DNA of 64,000 nt from an uncultured Pseudohongiella sp. (GTDB lineage Bacteria; Pseudomonadota; Gammaproteobacteria; Pseudomonadales; Pseudohongiellaceae): positions 1 to 64,000 of the forward strand of contig CACBCS010000008.1 in the NCBI GenBank assembly GCA_902537815.1. The letters run 5' to 3'. The notes under the pieces are model-generated. The model saw only the letters and a list, made by a program, of their open reading frames with translations. It was not told where the DNA came from and made no database searches. This document shows positions 49,567 to 58,470 of the stretch, in pieces (position 1 is the stretch's first letter; each line of letters opens with the position of its first letter). The translations under genes were made by a program, and so were the position numbers.

Positions 49567-50277
49567 CTAAAAGGGAAGAAGCCGATACAGCGTTGCTGCG
49601 AGGACACCGCCGGTCAGAGGGCCAAGCACCGGCACCCAGGCATAGCTCCAGTTATTCGGGCCTTTGCCTTCGATAGGCAGTATGGCATGGGCCAGCCGCG
49701 GCCCCAGATCTCTGGCGGGATTGATCGCATATCCGGTAGTTCCCCCCATACCCAGCCCGATTCCGAATACCAGCAGCGCGACGGGTAAGGCATCCAGAGC
49801 GCCCAGACCCACATCCGGTTCGGCAATGTAAAGCACGCCCAGGACCAGCACAAAAGTCGCAATAATTTCACACAGCAGATTTATCGGTGTGTTCGGGATA
49901 GCGGGTGCAGTACTGAAAACACCCAGTTTTGTCGCCGGGTCTTCGGTGGCATTGAAGTGGTCCTTGAACTGAAGCCAGCAGCACACCGCTCCCAGAAAGG
50001 CGCCGATCATCTGAGCAGTGAGATAGGCGGGTACCAGCCCCCATGAAAAATTTCCTGCTGCGGCCAGCCCCAGCGTCACGGCTGGATTGAGATGGGCCCC
50101 GCTGACGTCGGCGGTCATGAAAACCGCAATAAAGACCGCGATTCCCCAGCCCCAGGTGATGACGATCCATCCGCTTTCATTGCCTGCTGTTCCGGCGAGT
50201 GAGACGTTGGCGTTCACGCTGTGTCCCACCAGAACTAGAATAAAAGTACCGAGTATCTCCCCGAGAAACGCTTCCAT
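49567..50277 (-). CDS. MIP family channel, glycerol-facilitator type
   Basis: A 236-residue aquaporin-superfamily channel with six helices and two half-helices. The NPA motifs are HLNPAVTLG and AINPARDLGPR; the Asp after the second NPAR is the hallmark of glycerol-conducting GlpF rather than water-only AqpZ. Start at 50277 has AAGG upstream; the ORF extends 26 codons further without support. It may pass glycerol or other small solutes. No glycerol kinase or glycerol-3-phosphate gene is in the window. The gene is convergent with the TPR gene, 23 bases apart. Confidence 0.93.
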   Translation of the reverse strand: MEAFLGEILGTFILVLVGHSVNANVSLAGTAGNESGWIVITWGWGIAVFIAVFMTADVSGAHLNPAVTLGLAAAGNFSWGLVPAYLTAQMIGAFLGAVCCWLQFKDHFNATEDPATKLGVFSTAPAIPNTPINLLCEIIATFVLVLGVLYIAEPDVGLGALDALPVALLVFGIGLGMGGTTGYAINPARDLGPRLAHAILPIEGKGPNNWSYAWVPVLGPLTGGVLAATLYRLLPF

Positions 50278-50681
50278 AGCAGCTGCCTTATTTTTAGATT
50301 GGGTATGCCTGGCTTCAGTTGCAGACGCGTTCGCCGGTGAGACGAGCTTCGTCACGCTTCAGCATTCGAGCGGACTTGTAATCGCCCTCCGAAACTCCCG
50401 CTACTATAGGCAAAATTGTGCCAGGTCGCCACTTTGCGCATCGCTGTTTCCGTGGTTGCCGCTGCATCGACATGATCTGAAGCCCCGGGGGCGCTGATGC
50501 CTTTTACCAAAGGACAGGGGGTGAGCGAGATGTGAGCAAGCTGCGCCATGTGGTGCGTTTGCAGTACTGGACAACTGCCGTTCGGGCCGCTAGGTTGAAG
50601 GTAGAAGACAGTGCGTTCTCCCTTGCGGGTGTACGCAAAAAAGTTTCCTTAGGGATAAACAGGGAGCACAGGGAGAGACTG

Positions 50682-51938
50682 ATGTCCATGAAAGCCGATT
50701 CTGACACCAAGACCGCAATGAATAAGCGCGTTGACCGCAGGGAACTGCTCAAGTTTCTTGCCGCCAGCCCGCTACTGACCAGCTATTCCGCGTTCGCTCA
50801 GGAAGCCGAGGAAGTGCTCGGTGAGCGCCTGACAGATCCGTCAGAGGTCATCAACGTGTTTGAGATGGAAGCGGTTGCGCGCAAAAACATTCCGCCGGCA
50901 CACCTCGGCTATTTAAATACGGGCGTAGACAGTGACAATACGCTGAGGGCCAATCGGGACGGGTTTACCCGATTTCAGATCAAGCCCCGTCGACTGGTGG
51001 ATGTGAGTAAGACTGACACGCGGGTCAATATCCTCGGCACTGAAGCGAGTTCGCCGATTTTCCTTTGTCCGGTTGGCAGTCAGGGGGCCTACCATCCTGA
51101 GGCTGAACTGGGTACTGCACGAGCGGCGGCTGCCAAAGGGCATCACATGGTGCTGTCAACGCAATCCTCGACGGCTGTCGAAGCGGTTGCGGAAGCGAAA
51201 GGTGCGCCCATCTGGCATCAGCTCTACCCGACTGACCGCTGGGAATACACGGTTGCGATGCTGCAGCGCGCTGAGGCCGCCGGATGCACAGCAGTGTGTT
51301 TGACCATTGATCTGCCCGGCGGGCGCAATACTGAAACTCAGTCGATTCTCATGAGAGAAGATGACAGAACCTGCTCAAACTGTCATACAGGCCAGGCCAA
51401 GCCGATGTTTGACGGACTGGATATGCGCGGCGTGGGTCTGAACAACCCGGCTCTGACCTGGGAAGTCATCGGCCGCATGAAGGAGGTGACCTCCATGAAT
51501 GTGATCATCAAAGGGGTCGAGGTCGGGGCAGATGCGGCTCTTGCTGTGCAATATGGTGCTGACGGCATCTGGGTCTCCAACCATGGCGGGCGGGCAACCG
51601 AGACCGAGAGAGGCACAATCGAGTGTCTGCCGGACATCGTGGCCGCCGTGAATGGCCGGGTGCCGATCATCGTCGACAGTGGATTTCGTCGGGGCACCGA
51701 CATCTACAAGGCGCTGGCTCTCGGAGCCTCCGCGGTAGGGATTGGCAGACCTTATTGCTGGGGTCTGGGTGCGTTTGGTCAGGCCGGTGTCGAGCGGGTA
51801 TTGGACCTGCTGAATCGTGAGCTGCTGATTACCATGCGGGGAAGCGGTACGCCGACTATTGCCTCCATCGGTTCTGACTATGTGCATGATGCCGGCTATC
51901 GGGTGCCCCGTGGGACGCTGGGCCGCGAGCTGCTGTAG
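50682..51938 (+). CDS. Exported FMN-dependent alpha-hydroxy-acid oxidase
   Basis: A 418-residue protein of the FMN-dependent alpha-hydroxyacid dehydrogenase family (glycolate/lactate oxidase fold). The substrate and FMN regions contain SSPIFLCPVGSQGAYHPEAELGTARAA and WHQLYP, and the catalytic His lies in VSNHGGRATETERG. The usual N-H-G-G-R-Q-L-D is altered after the Arg, which may affect activity. The FMN phosphate site reads IIVDSGFRRGTDIYKALALGASAVGIGRP. Unusually it carries a Tat-like N-terminus (DRRELLKFLAAS and a cleavage region ending AFAQ), so it is probably exported. Start at 50682 has GGGAG upstream; the ORF reads 50 codons further without a site. Confidence 0.88.
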   Translation: MSMKADSDTKTAMNKRVDRRELLKFLAASPLLTSYSAFAQEAEEVLGERLTDPSEVINVFEMEAVARKNIPPAHLGYLNTGVDSDNTLRANRDGFTRFQIKPRRLVDVSKTDTRVNILGTEASSPIFLCPVGSQGAYHPEAELGTARAAAAKGHHMVLSTQSSTAVEAVAEAKGAPIWHQLYPTDRWEYTVAMLQRAEAAGCTAVCLTIDLPGGRNTETQSILMREDDRTCSNCHTGQAKPMFDGLDMRGVGLNNPALTWEVIGRMKEVTSMNVIIKGVEVGADAALAVQYGADGIWVSNHGGRATETERGTIECLPDIVAAVNGRVPIIVDSGFRRGTDIYKALALGASAVGIGRPYCWGLGAFGQAGVERVLDLLNRELLITMRGSGTPTIASIGSDYVHDAGYRVPRGTLGRELL

Positions 51939-51974
51939 ACGTGATTTTTTGAGTTGGTGTTAAGGGGGTGGCGC

Positions 51975-53315
51975 GTGCATAAAGCCTTATTCGGATTGCT
52001 GTCGGCAGTTTTCTGTTCCTTCGTCAGCGCCCAGGCGGGCAGTCAGTGGAAAATTATCCACGCAGGCTCTTTGCTGGTTGATGCCAGAGAGGAAGTACGG
52101 GCCGAACAGAGCATCATTATCAGAAATAACGTCATTGTCGATGTGCGCGATGGCTATGTCGTACCCGGCGAAGTCAGCGGTGCAGCGAATGCGAAGGTGA
52201 TTGATCTGAGTAATCAGTTCGTCTTGCCCGGGCTAATTGATTCCCACACCCACATTTTAAGTCAGCAGGAGCCCAACTCCCGGGAAATCCGTGTGACCCG
52301 CAGTGATGAACTGAGCACGCTGATGGGCTACGAGTTTGGGATGCGCACACTCCGAGCCGGTTTCACCACGGTTCGAAACGTCGGTGGGACGAGAAACGCC
52401 ATTTTTGCTCTGCGTGATGCCATTAATCAGGGCATTGTCATGGGCCCACGCATCAAAGCGGCCGGTCAGGGAATCACGCCGACCGGTGGTCATGGTGACG
52501 GAGGCGGATTTCGCGACGACATATTTCCTCATCCTCACACCGGAGTGTGCGATGGCGTGACGGAGTGCCGGAAAGCCGTCCGCACGCAGGTGAAGTATGG
52601 TGCTGATCACATTAAATATGTTGCGACCGGCGGAGTGCTCAGTCTGACAGCCACCGGCACTGAACAGCAGTTCACCGATGAAGAGCAGATCGCGCTGGTA
52701 CAAGCTGCCCATGCTATGGGTCGCAAAGTGGCGGCTCATGCGCACGGTAAAACCGGCATGATGGCCGCCCTGCTGGCCGGCGTAGATTCGATTGAGCATG
52801 GCTCTTATCTTGATGAAGAGGTGGCTGATCTATTTGTGCAAACTGGCGCGTATTTGGTGCCGACTCTGATTGCCGGTTATACGGTCGAAAGAATCGCTAC
52901 CGAGCAGCCTGAATTTTTTATCCCTGCTGTCAGGCAGAAGGCTCTCGAAGTGGGTCCTATCATGCGTAATGCATTGCGGATCGCCCATGAGCGCGGCGTT
53001 AAAATTGCCTACGGCACCGACGCCGGTGTTAATGATCACGGCACCAATGCGTATGAAGCCGTGTTAATGGCTGAAGCAGGTATGCCTGCCAGAGAAATTT
53101 TGATTGCGGCAACAGTCAACGCCGCTGACCTGATGAGTCTCACCGAGGTGACAGGTACGATTGAAGCCGGGAAAGATGCAGATATTCTGGCGGTTGGCAG
53201 TGATCCACTGGAGGATATTTCTGCACTGATGCAACCGACCTTTGTCATGGCCAGGGGCAATGAAGTGAATCTGGCTGTGCCGCCGGTGGACCTGTTCCCC
53301 TGGCCTGACCTGTAA
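51975..53315 (+). CDS. Exported amidohydrolase, imidazolonepropionase/prolidase-like
   Basis: A 446-residue metal-dependent hydrolase with a signal peptide (ALFGLLSAVFCSFVSAQ). Metal-site motifs are DSHTHIL, the Lys in DHIKYVATGGV, AHAHGKTG, IEHGSYLD and YGTDAGVN, the normal five-residue set of the amidohydrolase superfamily. GTG at 51975 is preferred: AGGGGG lies upstream and it starts the signal peptide; the ORF extends to a TTG at 51954. It is 36 bases after the hydroxyacid oxidase and likely co-transcribed. The substrate is not determinable, though secreted relatives hydrolyse Xaa-Pro dipeptides or N-acyl amines. Confidence 0.92.
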   Translation: MHKALFGLLSAVFCSFVSAQAGSQWKIIHAGSLLVDAREEVRAEQSIIIRNNVIVDVRDGYVVPGEVSGAANAKVIDLSNQFVLPGLIDSHTHILSQQEPNSREIRVTRSDELSTLMGYEFGMRTLRAGFTTVRNVGGTRNAIFALRDAINQGIVMGPRIKAAGQGITPTGGHGDGGGFRDDIFPHPHTGVCDGVTECRKAVRTQVKYGADHIKYVATGGVLSLTATGTEQQFTDEEQIALVQAAHAMGRKVAAHAHGKTGMMAALLAGVDSIEHGSYLDEEVADLFVQTGAYLVPTLIAGYTVERIATEQPEFFIPAVRQKALEVGPIMRNALRIAHERGVKIAYGTDAGVNDHGTNAYEAVLMAEAGMPAREILIAATVNAADLMSLTEVTGTIEAGKDADILAVGSDPLEDISALMQPTFVMARGNEVNLAVPPVDLFPWPDL

Positions 53316-53575
53316 CCTCCTCTGTCCGTTTCAGGCATTGCCGGTCATCTTGATTGCCAGCAGAATTTGCGGTGCCCGGTTTCACGGCTTTGCCTGCTGA
53401 CGCCTTTCTGCGCAAACATTCCCGATGAATAGCCCGGGTGCCGGCTGGATTTGCTGGCTCGCGCTCTGTTTCGCCAACGGTTCTTTATGCAACAGAGCTC
53501 GATGATTCCGCGAGGAAGGTTTACTCAGCTGGGTGGGTGGCTTAGCATCAGCCCAATGCTTTCGGGAGAAAAATA

Positions 53576-54241
53576 ATGAGAATACACAAATCTTTGCTGG
53601 CTCTCGCGGCCATATCCGGTGTGGCGTTGACCATGGTTACCCTTCAGGCTCAGGATGATGAACCGCCTGAAATGGGTGTGTTCATCGCCAGCGTCGGTCT
53701 GGGTGATGGTGGCAATCTGGGTGGGCTTGAGGGTGCCGATTCGCACTGTCAGCAGCTGGCTGCCAACGCGGGGCTTGGGCATCGCAGCTGGCATGCCTAT
53801 CTGAGCACTCAGGGTCCTGATGCGGTGAACGCGCGTGATCGTATTGGTGAGGGCCCCTGGGCCAATGCCAATGGTCTGGTCATGGCCACCAGCGTCGACA
53901 ATCTCCATTTCGATAACTCTAACTTCACCTGGACGTTTATGCTGGACGAAAATGGCAATCGGTTTGCCTCACGCATCGACGGTGACCCGGATTTCACGGA
54001 ACACGATGTGTTGACCGGTACCCGGATCGATGGTACCGCGTTTACTGACGGTAGCGACATGACCTGCAGTAACTGGACCAGCAATGACGAAGGCAGCGCC
54101 CGAGTCGGTCACGCGGATCGCTATTCGTTTACGACACCCGGTTCTCCGTGGAACTCATCTCACGGAACGCCGGGGTGCGCGCAGGAAAATCTGGTTGCGG
54201 TGGGTGGCGCCGGGTTGTTCTACTGCTTTGCGATCGATTAA
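53576..54241 (+). CDS. Secreted lectin-like (C-type lectin/endostatin fold) protein
   Basis: A 221-residue exported protein, signal peptide ending TLQAQD. It resembles bacterial proteins with a C-type lectin-like or endostatin-like fold: VFIASVGLGDGGNLGGLEGADSHCQQLA, WHAYLSTQGPDAVNARDRIGEGPW, a GSDMTCSNWTS motif and the C-terminal LFYCFAID. Cys pairs near 62, 166, 202 and 218 likely form disulfides. GGAG precedes the ATG. The 3' end is triplicated in imperfect 18-base units (54227-54280). Probable carbohydrate or surface binding. Confidence 0.75.
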   Translation: MRIHKSLLALAAISGVALTMVTLQAQDDEPPEMGVFIASVGLGDGGNLGGLEGADSHCQQLAANAGLGHRSWHAYLSTQGPDAVNARDRIGEGPWANANGLVMATSVDNLHFDNSNFTWTFMLDENGNRFASRIDGDPDFTEHDVLTGTRIDGTAFTDGSDMTCSNWTSNDEGSARVGHADRYSFTTPGSPWNSSHGTPGCAQENLVAVGGAGLFYCFAID

Positions 54242-54280
54242 AGCTTCGTGATTGATTTAGACTTTGTGATTGATTTAAGC
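54227..54280 (+). repeat. Three tandem imperfect 18-bp units across the stop codon
   Basis: Units 54227-54244, 54245-54262 and 54263-54280 share the pattern TTyGyGATyGATTwA plus a 3-base tail (AGC, GAC, AGC). The first contains the last four codons and TAA of the lectin-like gene. In the next two units the TAA position is TTA (Leu), and the frame stays open to a TGA at 54293. It looks like a tandem duplication of the gene's extreme 3' end. Confidence 0.8.
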
Positions 54281-54386
54281 CCCTTGAGGTTCTGAGTCTA
54301 TCGCGCAAAACATCGCAGGCGTCCTTGCCGGGCTTGCGTCGCCACTTCTGAACCGAGGGGCGGGATGAAATAGCTGGAGCAGTTTT

Positions 54387-55067
54387 ATGGAATACGACAC
54401 TGTCGTACTTGGCAGGCGCAGCATTCGGGGCTATTTGCCCAAGCCGGTGCCCAAGGCATTGATCAAAGAAGTCCTTGGGATCGCGATGAGGGCGCCGACA
54501 TCGCTGAACACCCAGCCGTGGAACTTTTACGTGGTGGCAGGCGAGGTATTGGACAGAATTCGCGCTGGCAACACCGAGCGGAATCTTGCCGGTGTTCCCG
54601 ATTCCCGCGAATTCAGAAACCATGGAGCTTATGAGGGTGTCCATCGCGAGCGGCAGATTTGCATTGCCAAACAGCTGTTTCACGTCATGGGCATTGAGCG
54701 GCACGACAAGGGAGCGCGACAGGACTGGGTGCTGCGTGGCTTCCGGCAGTTTGATGCGCCGGTATCTGTAGTCGTAACCTACGATCGGTCAATCCATGGC
54801 GGTGATATTGCACCTTTCGATTGCGGGGGAGTAACCAACGCCTTGGTCAATGCGGCCTGGTCGCGCGGACTGGGTTGCGTCATCAACAGTCAGGGCATCA
54901 TGCAGTCGCCGGTGGTTCGTGAACACGCGAAGATTCCGGATGATCAGGTGATCATGATTTGTGTGGCCATGGGCTATCCGGATGAAGAGTTTCCCGCAAA
55001 TGCCGTGGTTTCTGAGCGTAAATCCGTAGACGAGGCAGCCGTTTTTGTCGGCTTTGATGCACGCTGA
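54387..55067 (+). CDS. Nitroreductase family protein
   Basis: A 226-residue FMN-dependent nitroreductase-fold protein. RRSIRGYLPKPVPKALIKEVL, then RAPTSLNTQPWNFYVV, form the FMN-binding N-terminus; GVTNALVNAAWSRGLGCVINSQG and IMICVAMGYPDEEFPANA complete the family. GGAG is upstream of the ATG. It probably reduces quinones, nitro compounds or similar. Just downstream the sequence switches to an AT-richer TonB-receptor remnant. Confidence 0.93.
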   Translation: MEYDTVVLGRRSIRGYLPKPVPKALIKEVLGIAMRAPTSLNTQPWNFYVVAGEVLDRIRAGNTERNLAGVPDSREFRNHGAYEGVHRERQICIAKQLFHVMGIERHDKGARQDWVLRGFRQFDAPVSVVVTYDRSIHGGDIAPFDCGGVTNALVNAAWSRGLGCVINSQGIMQSPVVREHAKIPDDQVIMICVAMGYPDEEFPANAVVSERKSVDEAAVFVGFDAR

Positions 55068-55071
55068 GTAG

Positions 55072-56082
55072 GCGGGCTCATGCCACTGTTTAGCCAGTGT
55101 GCTTAGGGGCAATCGACAGCAGGAAGATTCCAGTAAGCTGTCTCACCAGCTTTCTGAATTCGGCCCTGTTGAGAACTATTATGGGGATGGTTCATTTATC
55201 GCGATAAACTACTTTAAAAAGCGGATTCGCGATTTTGTCGGTAACGCTACGAATCTTGATCAATCGTTTGGAGGTTTAACCAGTCCATTTTTAAGTGAGT
55301 ACGGCCAGCAGGCGCAGGCTTGTGTGAACGCTTGGGCAGCAGCTGGTCGGCCTCAGACAGGCTTTCCTGGAGAGGGTGGGACTGGCGATTGTGTCTCGCA
55401 ACAGTTCTTGTGGGGCCAAGGCTGGGCGATAGACCAGCACCATATGTTTCAGGTAGCGTCCGCTTTAGAAGCTGGGGTAGACGTACTTAACGGCGCTGCC
55501 TACCTGGATCCAGGTTGGAATGCTAATTGCCGAGCAGGACACTGGTGGGTATGTGGTGATGGCGTAATAAACGGCTCAGATTCTGACCCATTAGCGCTTT
55601 TCGATATTACACAGCCAGTGAATATGGAGTCAGGAAAAGTTAGTGGTTGGGAAGGTTCTTGGCAGCACTTTTTCTCGGGAACACCTTTCGGTGTAACGAT
55701 GAACTACACCAGGGTCAATGGTGGTAACGTAGAGCCCGGGCTGTCAACTGTTGGTCGTCAGTTCGTGTTGACAGGACTTGGTGACTCAGGGAACGCTTCG
55801 GTATTTTTTGAAAATCCGAAGCACACCATCAGACTTTCTCTCAACTATAGAGCGGAGACTGCATCGGGATTTGCCAATTATGAGCAGCCTGTTTTTGTGG
55901 AAGCAAGAAGGCAAGTGGATTTTTCATACCAGTATGGTTACGATAATAACCTCACGGTTTTTCTTGATGCTCAAAACATCCTCGACGAAGAAACGCGACT
56001 CTTTGTCAGATACCCTGAGATGCTATTTCTAGCGCAAGACCATGGCCCTGTTTTCAGATTAGGGGTGCGGGCAAACCTTTAG
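55072..56082 (+). pseudogene. TonB-dependent receptor, 5'-truncated C-terminal remnant
   Basis: An open frame of about 330 codons that looks like the last third of a TonB-dependent outer-membrane receptor: ENYYGDGSFIAINYFKKRIRDFV and GKVSGWEGSWQHFFSGTPFGVTMNYTRVNG are typical barrel strands, and DAQNILDEETRLFVRYPE with GPVFRLGVRANL forms the end. The plug domain, TonB box, signal peptide and most strands are missing, and no valid start or ribosome site is seen (the only nearby start is GTG 55099). The DNA is AT-richer than both neighbours. A fragment left by a deletion or insertion is likely. Confidence 0.75.
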
Positions 56083-56170
56083 GGTGGTGGTTTCCGCCAC
56101 CTTTAGATAGAGAAATTTCGCTCGAAGGAATTAGGCCTATTTCGGCAAGTCTTGCGAAGTTCATCGGCAG

Positions 56171-56203
56171 GGTGGGGAAGGTAGAGTAACGATCTTCCCC
56201 GCC
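56171..56203 (+). other. Stable hairpin in the zwf upstream region
   Basis: GGGGAAG (56174-56180) pairs perfectly with CTTCCCC (56194-56200); the stem can extend three more pairs (one G-U), making a 10-pair stem with a 13-base loop. No U-tract follows. It lies about 120 bases upstream of the zwf ATG in the gap after the receptor remnant. Confidence 0.5.
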
Positions 56204-56210
56204 TCTTCCG

Positions 56211-56247
56211 CCGAGGCCTGTATGGGCCTTGGGTTGTTCAACCTTTT
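56211..56247 (+). terminator. Two adjacent hairpins ending in TTTT before the ED operon
   Basis: CCGAGGCC (56211-56218) pairs with GGCCTTGG (56225-56232, one G-U). Alternatively GGTT (232-235) pairs with AACC (240-243), followed by TTTT (56244-56247). Either could terminate upstream transcription or regulate the zwf operon. Position is the main support. Confidence 0.4.
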
Positions 56248-56320
56248 AAATTGTCTTCCGGACAAACGGCGACTTCTGCCGTGAGTTTTGAAGTATCCTA
56301 TTTCTGTGAGTTTTTAAGAG

Positions 56321-57781
56321 ATGGCGCAGCTGATCCCGGTTGACCCGTTTGATCTTGTTATTGTGGGTGGTAATGGTGATCTGGCGGTGCGCAAACTCAT
56401 TCCCTCGCTGTTCCATCGTCACCGCGATAAGCAGTTCAGCGACGACAGCCGAATCATTGCGATTGGTCGCGTCGAGATCTCGCGTGATGCCTATATCAAA
56501 GAAGTAAAGTCGGCCTTGATGCCAGCGGTATCAATTGATGAGTCGGAATTTGAGCGATTCACCGACCGTCTGCACTATTGCTACTTTGATGTGAACAACT
56601 ATGGCGCATGGACACCACTGGTAGACATGTTGACTGGCCACGAGCATAAAATTCGAGCGGTGTATCTCGCTACCCCGCCTTCGCTTTTTGGTACTGTCGC
56701 CGCCGGATTCAAGGCCAACAAGCTCATGACCTCAGACATGCGTATCGTTCTGGAAAAGCCGATAGGCCATGATTATGAGTCTGCCAAGGCGATCAACGAT
56801 CAGGTGGGTGCATGCTTCGAGGAGAATCAGATCTTCCGCATTGACCACTATCTTGGTAAAGAAACCGTGCAAAATTTACTCGCGCTTCGTTTTGCCAATT
56901 CCCTGTTTGAGCCTCTTTGGCGCAGGGAGGTGATTGACCACGTCCAAATTACAGTGGCGGAAGTTTTGGGTGTGGAGAACCGGATAGAATTTTACAACGA
57001 CATCGGCGCTTTGCGAGACATGGTGCAGAATCACCTGTTGCAGCTGCTCTGTTTGGTTGCCATGGAACCGCCGAGCAGCCTCGATGACGATGCAGTGCGC
57101 GATGAAAAATTAAAAGTGTTAAGAGCACTGAAACCGATCAGTACAGATTCGGTGAAGCAGAGCACAGTCCGCGGCCAGTATGCCTCGGGTGCGGTCGATG
57201 ATGCAGTCGTTGCAGGCTACGCTGCCCAACTCAGCGAACCGTCCAATACCGAAACTTATGTGGCAATCAAGGCGGAAGTCGATAACTGGCGCTGGTCGGG
57301 TGTGCCGTTCTATCTGAGGACAGGAAAGCGTTTAGCGGCGAAGCATTCTGAGATAGTTATTCAGTTCAAACCGGTGCCGCACGCTATTTTTGAGGATCAG
57401 AATCAGCAAACGGCTCCGAATAGTCTGTCGATCATGTTGCAACCTAACGAAGGGGTCAAGATGACGATCATGTCTAAAGAGCCTGGGCCGGGTGGGTTCG
57501 AACTGAAGCCGGTGTCTCTTGATCTGAGCTTCGAGGAAACGTTCGGAGTCCGCTATCCGGACGCGTATGAACGCCTGCTCATAGAGGTGTTGCGGGGTAA
57601 TCCGGCGTTATTTATGCGGCGCGATGAGGTTGAAACGGCTTGGCGCTGGATTGATCAGATTATCTCAGGCTGGGAGCAGAGCCAGCAGCCGGTGGAGTCC
57701 TACCTGGCAGGCTCATGGGGCCCGGCCGCGGCCAGCATGATGCTGGATCGCAATGGCCATGCCTGGAAGTCTGGTGAATGA
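56321..57781 (+). CDS. zwf: Glucose-6-phosphate dehydrogenase
   Basis: Oxidises glucose-6-phosphate to 6-phosphogluconolactone with NAD(P)+, first step of the Entner-Doudoroff route. A 486-residue protein of normal length, with FDLVIVGGNGDLAVRKLIPSLF as the coenzyme-binding G-x-x-G-D-L segment, EKPIGHDYESA, and RIDHYLGKETVQNLLALRFAN with the catalytic His and Lys. The first gene of a five-gene operon; it overlaps pgl by four bases (ATGA). A weak AAGAG lies upstream. I found no HexR-type operator in the 238-base leader, though hairpins lie there. The assignment is firm. Confidence 0.97.
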   Translation: MAQLIPVDPFDLVIVGGNGDLAVRKLIPSLFHRHRDKQFSDDSRIIAIGRVEISRDAYIKEVKSALMPAVSIDESEFERFTDRLHYCYFDVNNYGAWTPLVDMLTGHEHKIRAVYLATPPSLFGTVAAGFKANKLMTSDMRIVLEKPIGHDYESAKAINDQVGACFEENQIFRIDHYLGKETVQNLLALRFANSLFEPLWRREVIDHVQITVAEVLGVENRIEFYNDIGALRDMVQNHLLQLLCLVAMEPPSSLDDDAVRDEKLKVLRALKPISTDSVKQSTVRGQYASGAVDDAVVAGYAAQLSEPSNTETYVAIKAEVDNWRWSGVPFYLRTGKRLAAKHSEIVIQFKPVPHAIFEDQNQQTAPNSLSIMLQPNEGVKMTIMSKEPGPGGFELKPVSLDLSFEETFGVRYPDAYERLLIEVLRGNPALFMRRDEVETAWRWIDQIISGWEQSQQPVESYLAGSWGPAAASMMLDRNGHAWKSGE

Positions 57782-58422
57782 CCATGCAGGACACGGTTTC
57801 AGGCGCTTGCCTGCGTCAGTTCTCCACCCGTCAGGAAGCGGCTCGGAGTCTGGCGCAGCGCATCAAGCAAGCGCTGTTGTTTGAATTGGAGCAAAATCAA
57901 AGGGCGACTTTGGTTCTTAGTGGTGGCGGTTCGCCAGTCGAATGTTTCCGAATTCTTTCGACCATCGGTTTGCCCTGGCATCGAATTGACGTCACTCTGA
58001 GCGATGAGCGCAATGTGCCAGCTGATCACGCCGCCAGCAACGAAAAGCTGCTTCGAGAGAATCTGATCAGGTCTAAAGCCAGCGGCGCAACTTTTGCCCC
58101 TCTTCAGGAGGGCATTGGCCGACTGTTGCCTTCGGCCTGCAGTCTCATCGGTATGGGCGAGGATGGCCACTTCGCCTCACTGTTTCCAGATTCGCCCGAG
58201 CTGATGACAGGTCTCACCGGCGACACCGATGTTGTCTCGGTGACCACACCCTCGAGTCCGTATTCAAGAACGAGTATGACGCTCCGTTCTATCACAAAGA
58301 CCAGAGCACCGTGTTTGCTGGTTTTTGGCGAAACCAAGAGAGCTCTGCTGAAGAACCCGCAGGCTCACGCCATCAATCATCTGCTGGAAGCGATGCCGGT
58401 CGAGATTTTCTGGGCCCCTTGA
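57778..58422 (+). CDS. pgl: 6-phosphogluconolactonase
   Basis: Hydrolyses 6-phosphogluconolactone to 6-phosphogluconate. A 214-residue protein of the SOL/DevB family with LVLSGGGSPVECFRILS, VTLSDERNVPADHAASNEKLLRENLI and GMGEDGHFASLFPD, the three expected sugar-phosphate-isomerase-like motifs. The ATG overlaps the zwf stop by four bases, so translation is coupled. It lies 48 bases upstream of edd. Confidence 0.95.
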   Translation: MTMQDTVSGACLRQFSTRQEAARSLAQRIKQALLFELEQNQRATLVLSGGGSPVECFRILSTIGLPWHRIDVTLSDERNVPADHAASNEKLLRENLIRSKASGATFAPLQEGIGRLLPSACSLIGMGEDGHFASLFPDSPELMTGLTGDTDVVSVTTPSSPYSRTSMTLRSITKTRAPCLLVFGETKRALLKNPQAHAINHLLEAMPVEIFWAP

Positions 58423-58470
58423 AAACAGCCCTTCGTCAGAGGCAGGCGGATTAGCTGTAGAGAACCAATA

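Noticed and set aside
54129-54704. 191-codon minus-strand frame with N-Q-S repeats
   Set aside because: The apparent repeat is the antisense of the 18-bp tandem units; no gene support.
56083-56320. HexR-binding site before zwf
   Set aside because: HexR regulates ED operons in many gammaproteobacteria, but no TGTA-rich palindrome of the right form is present.
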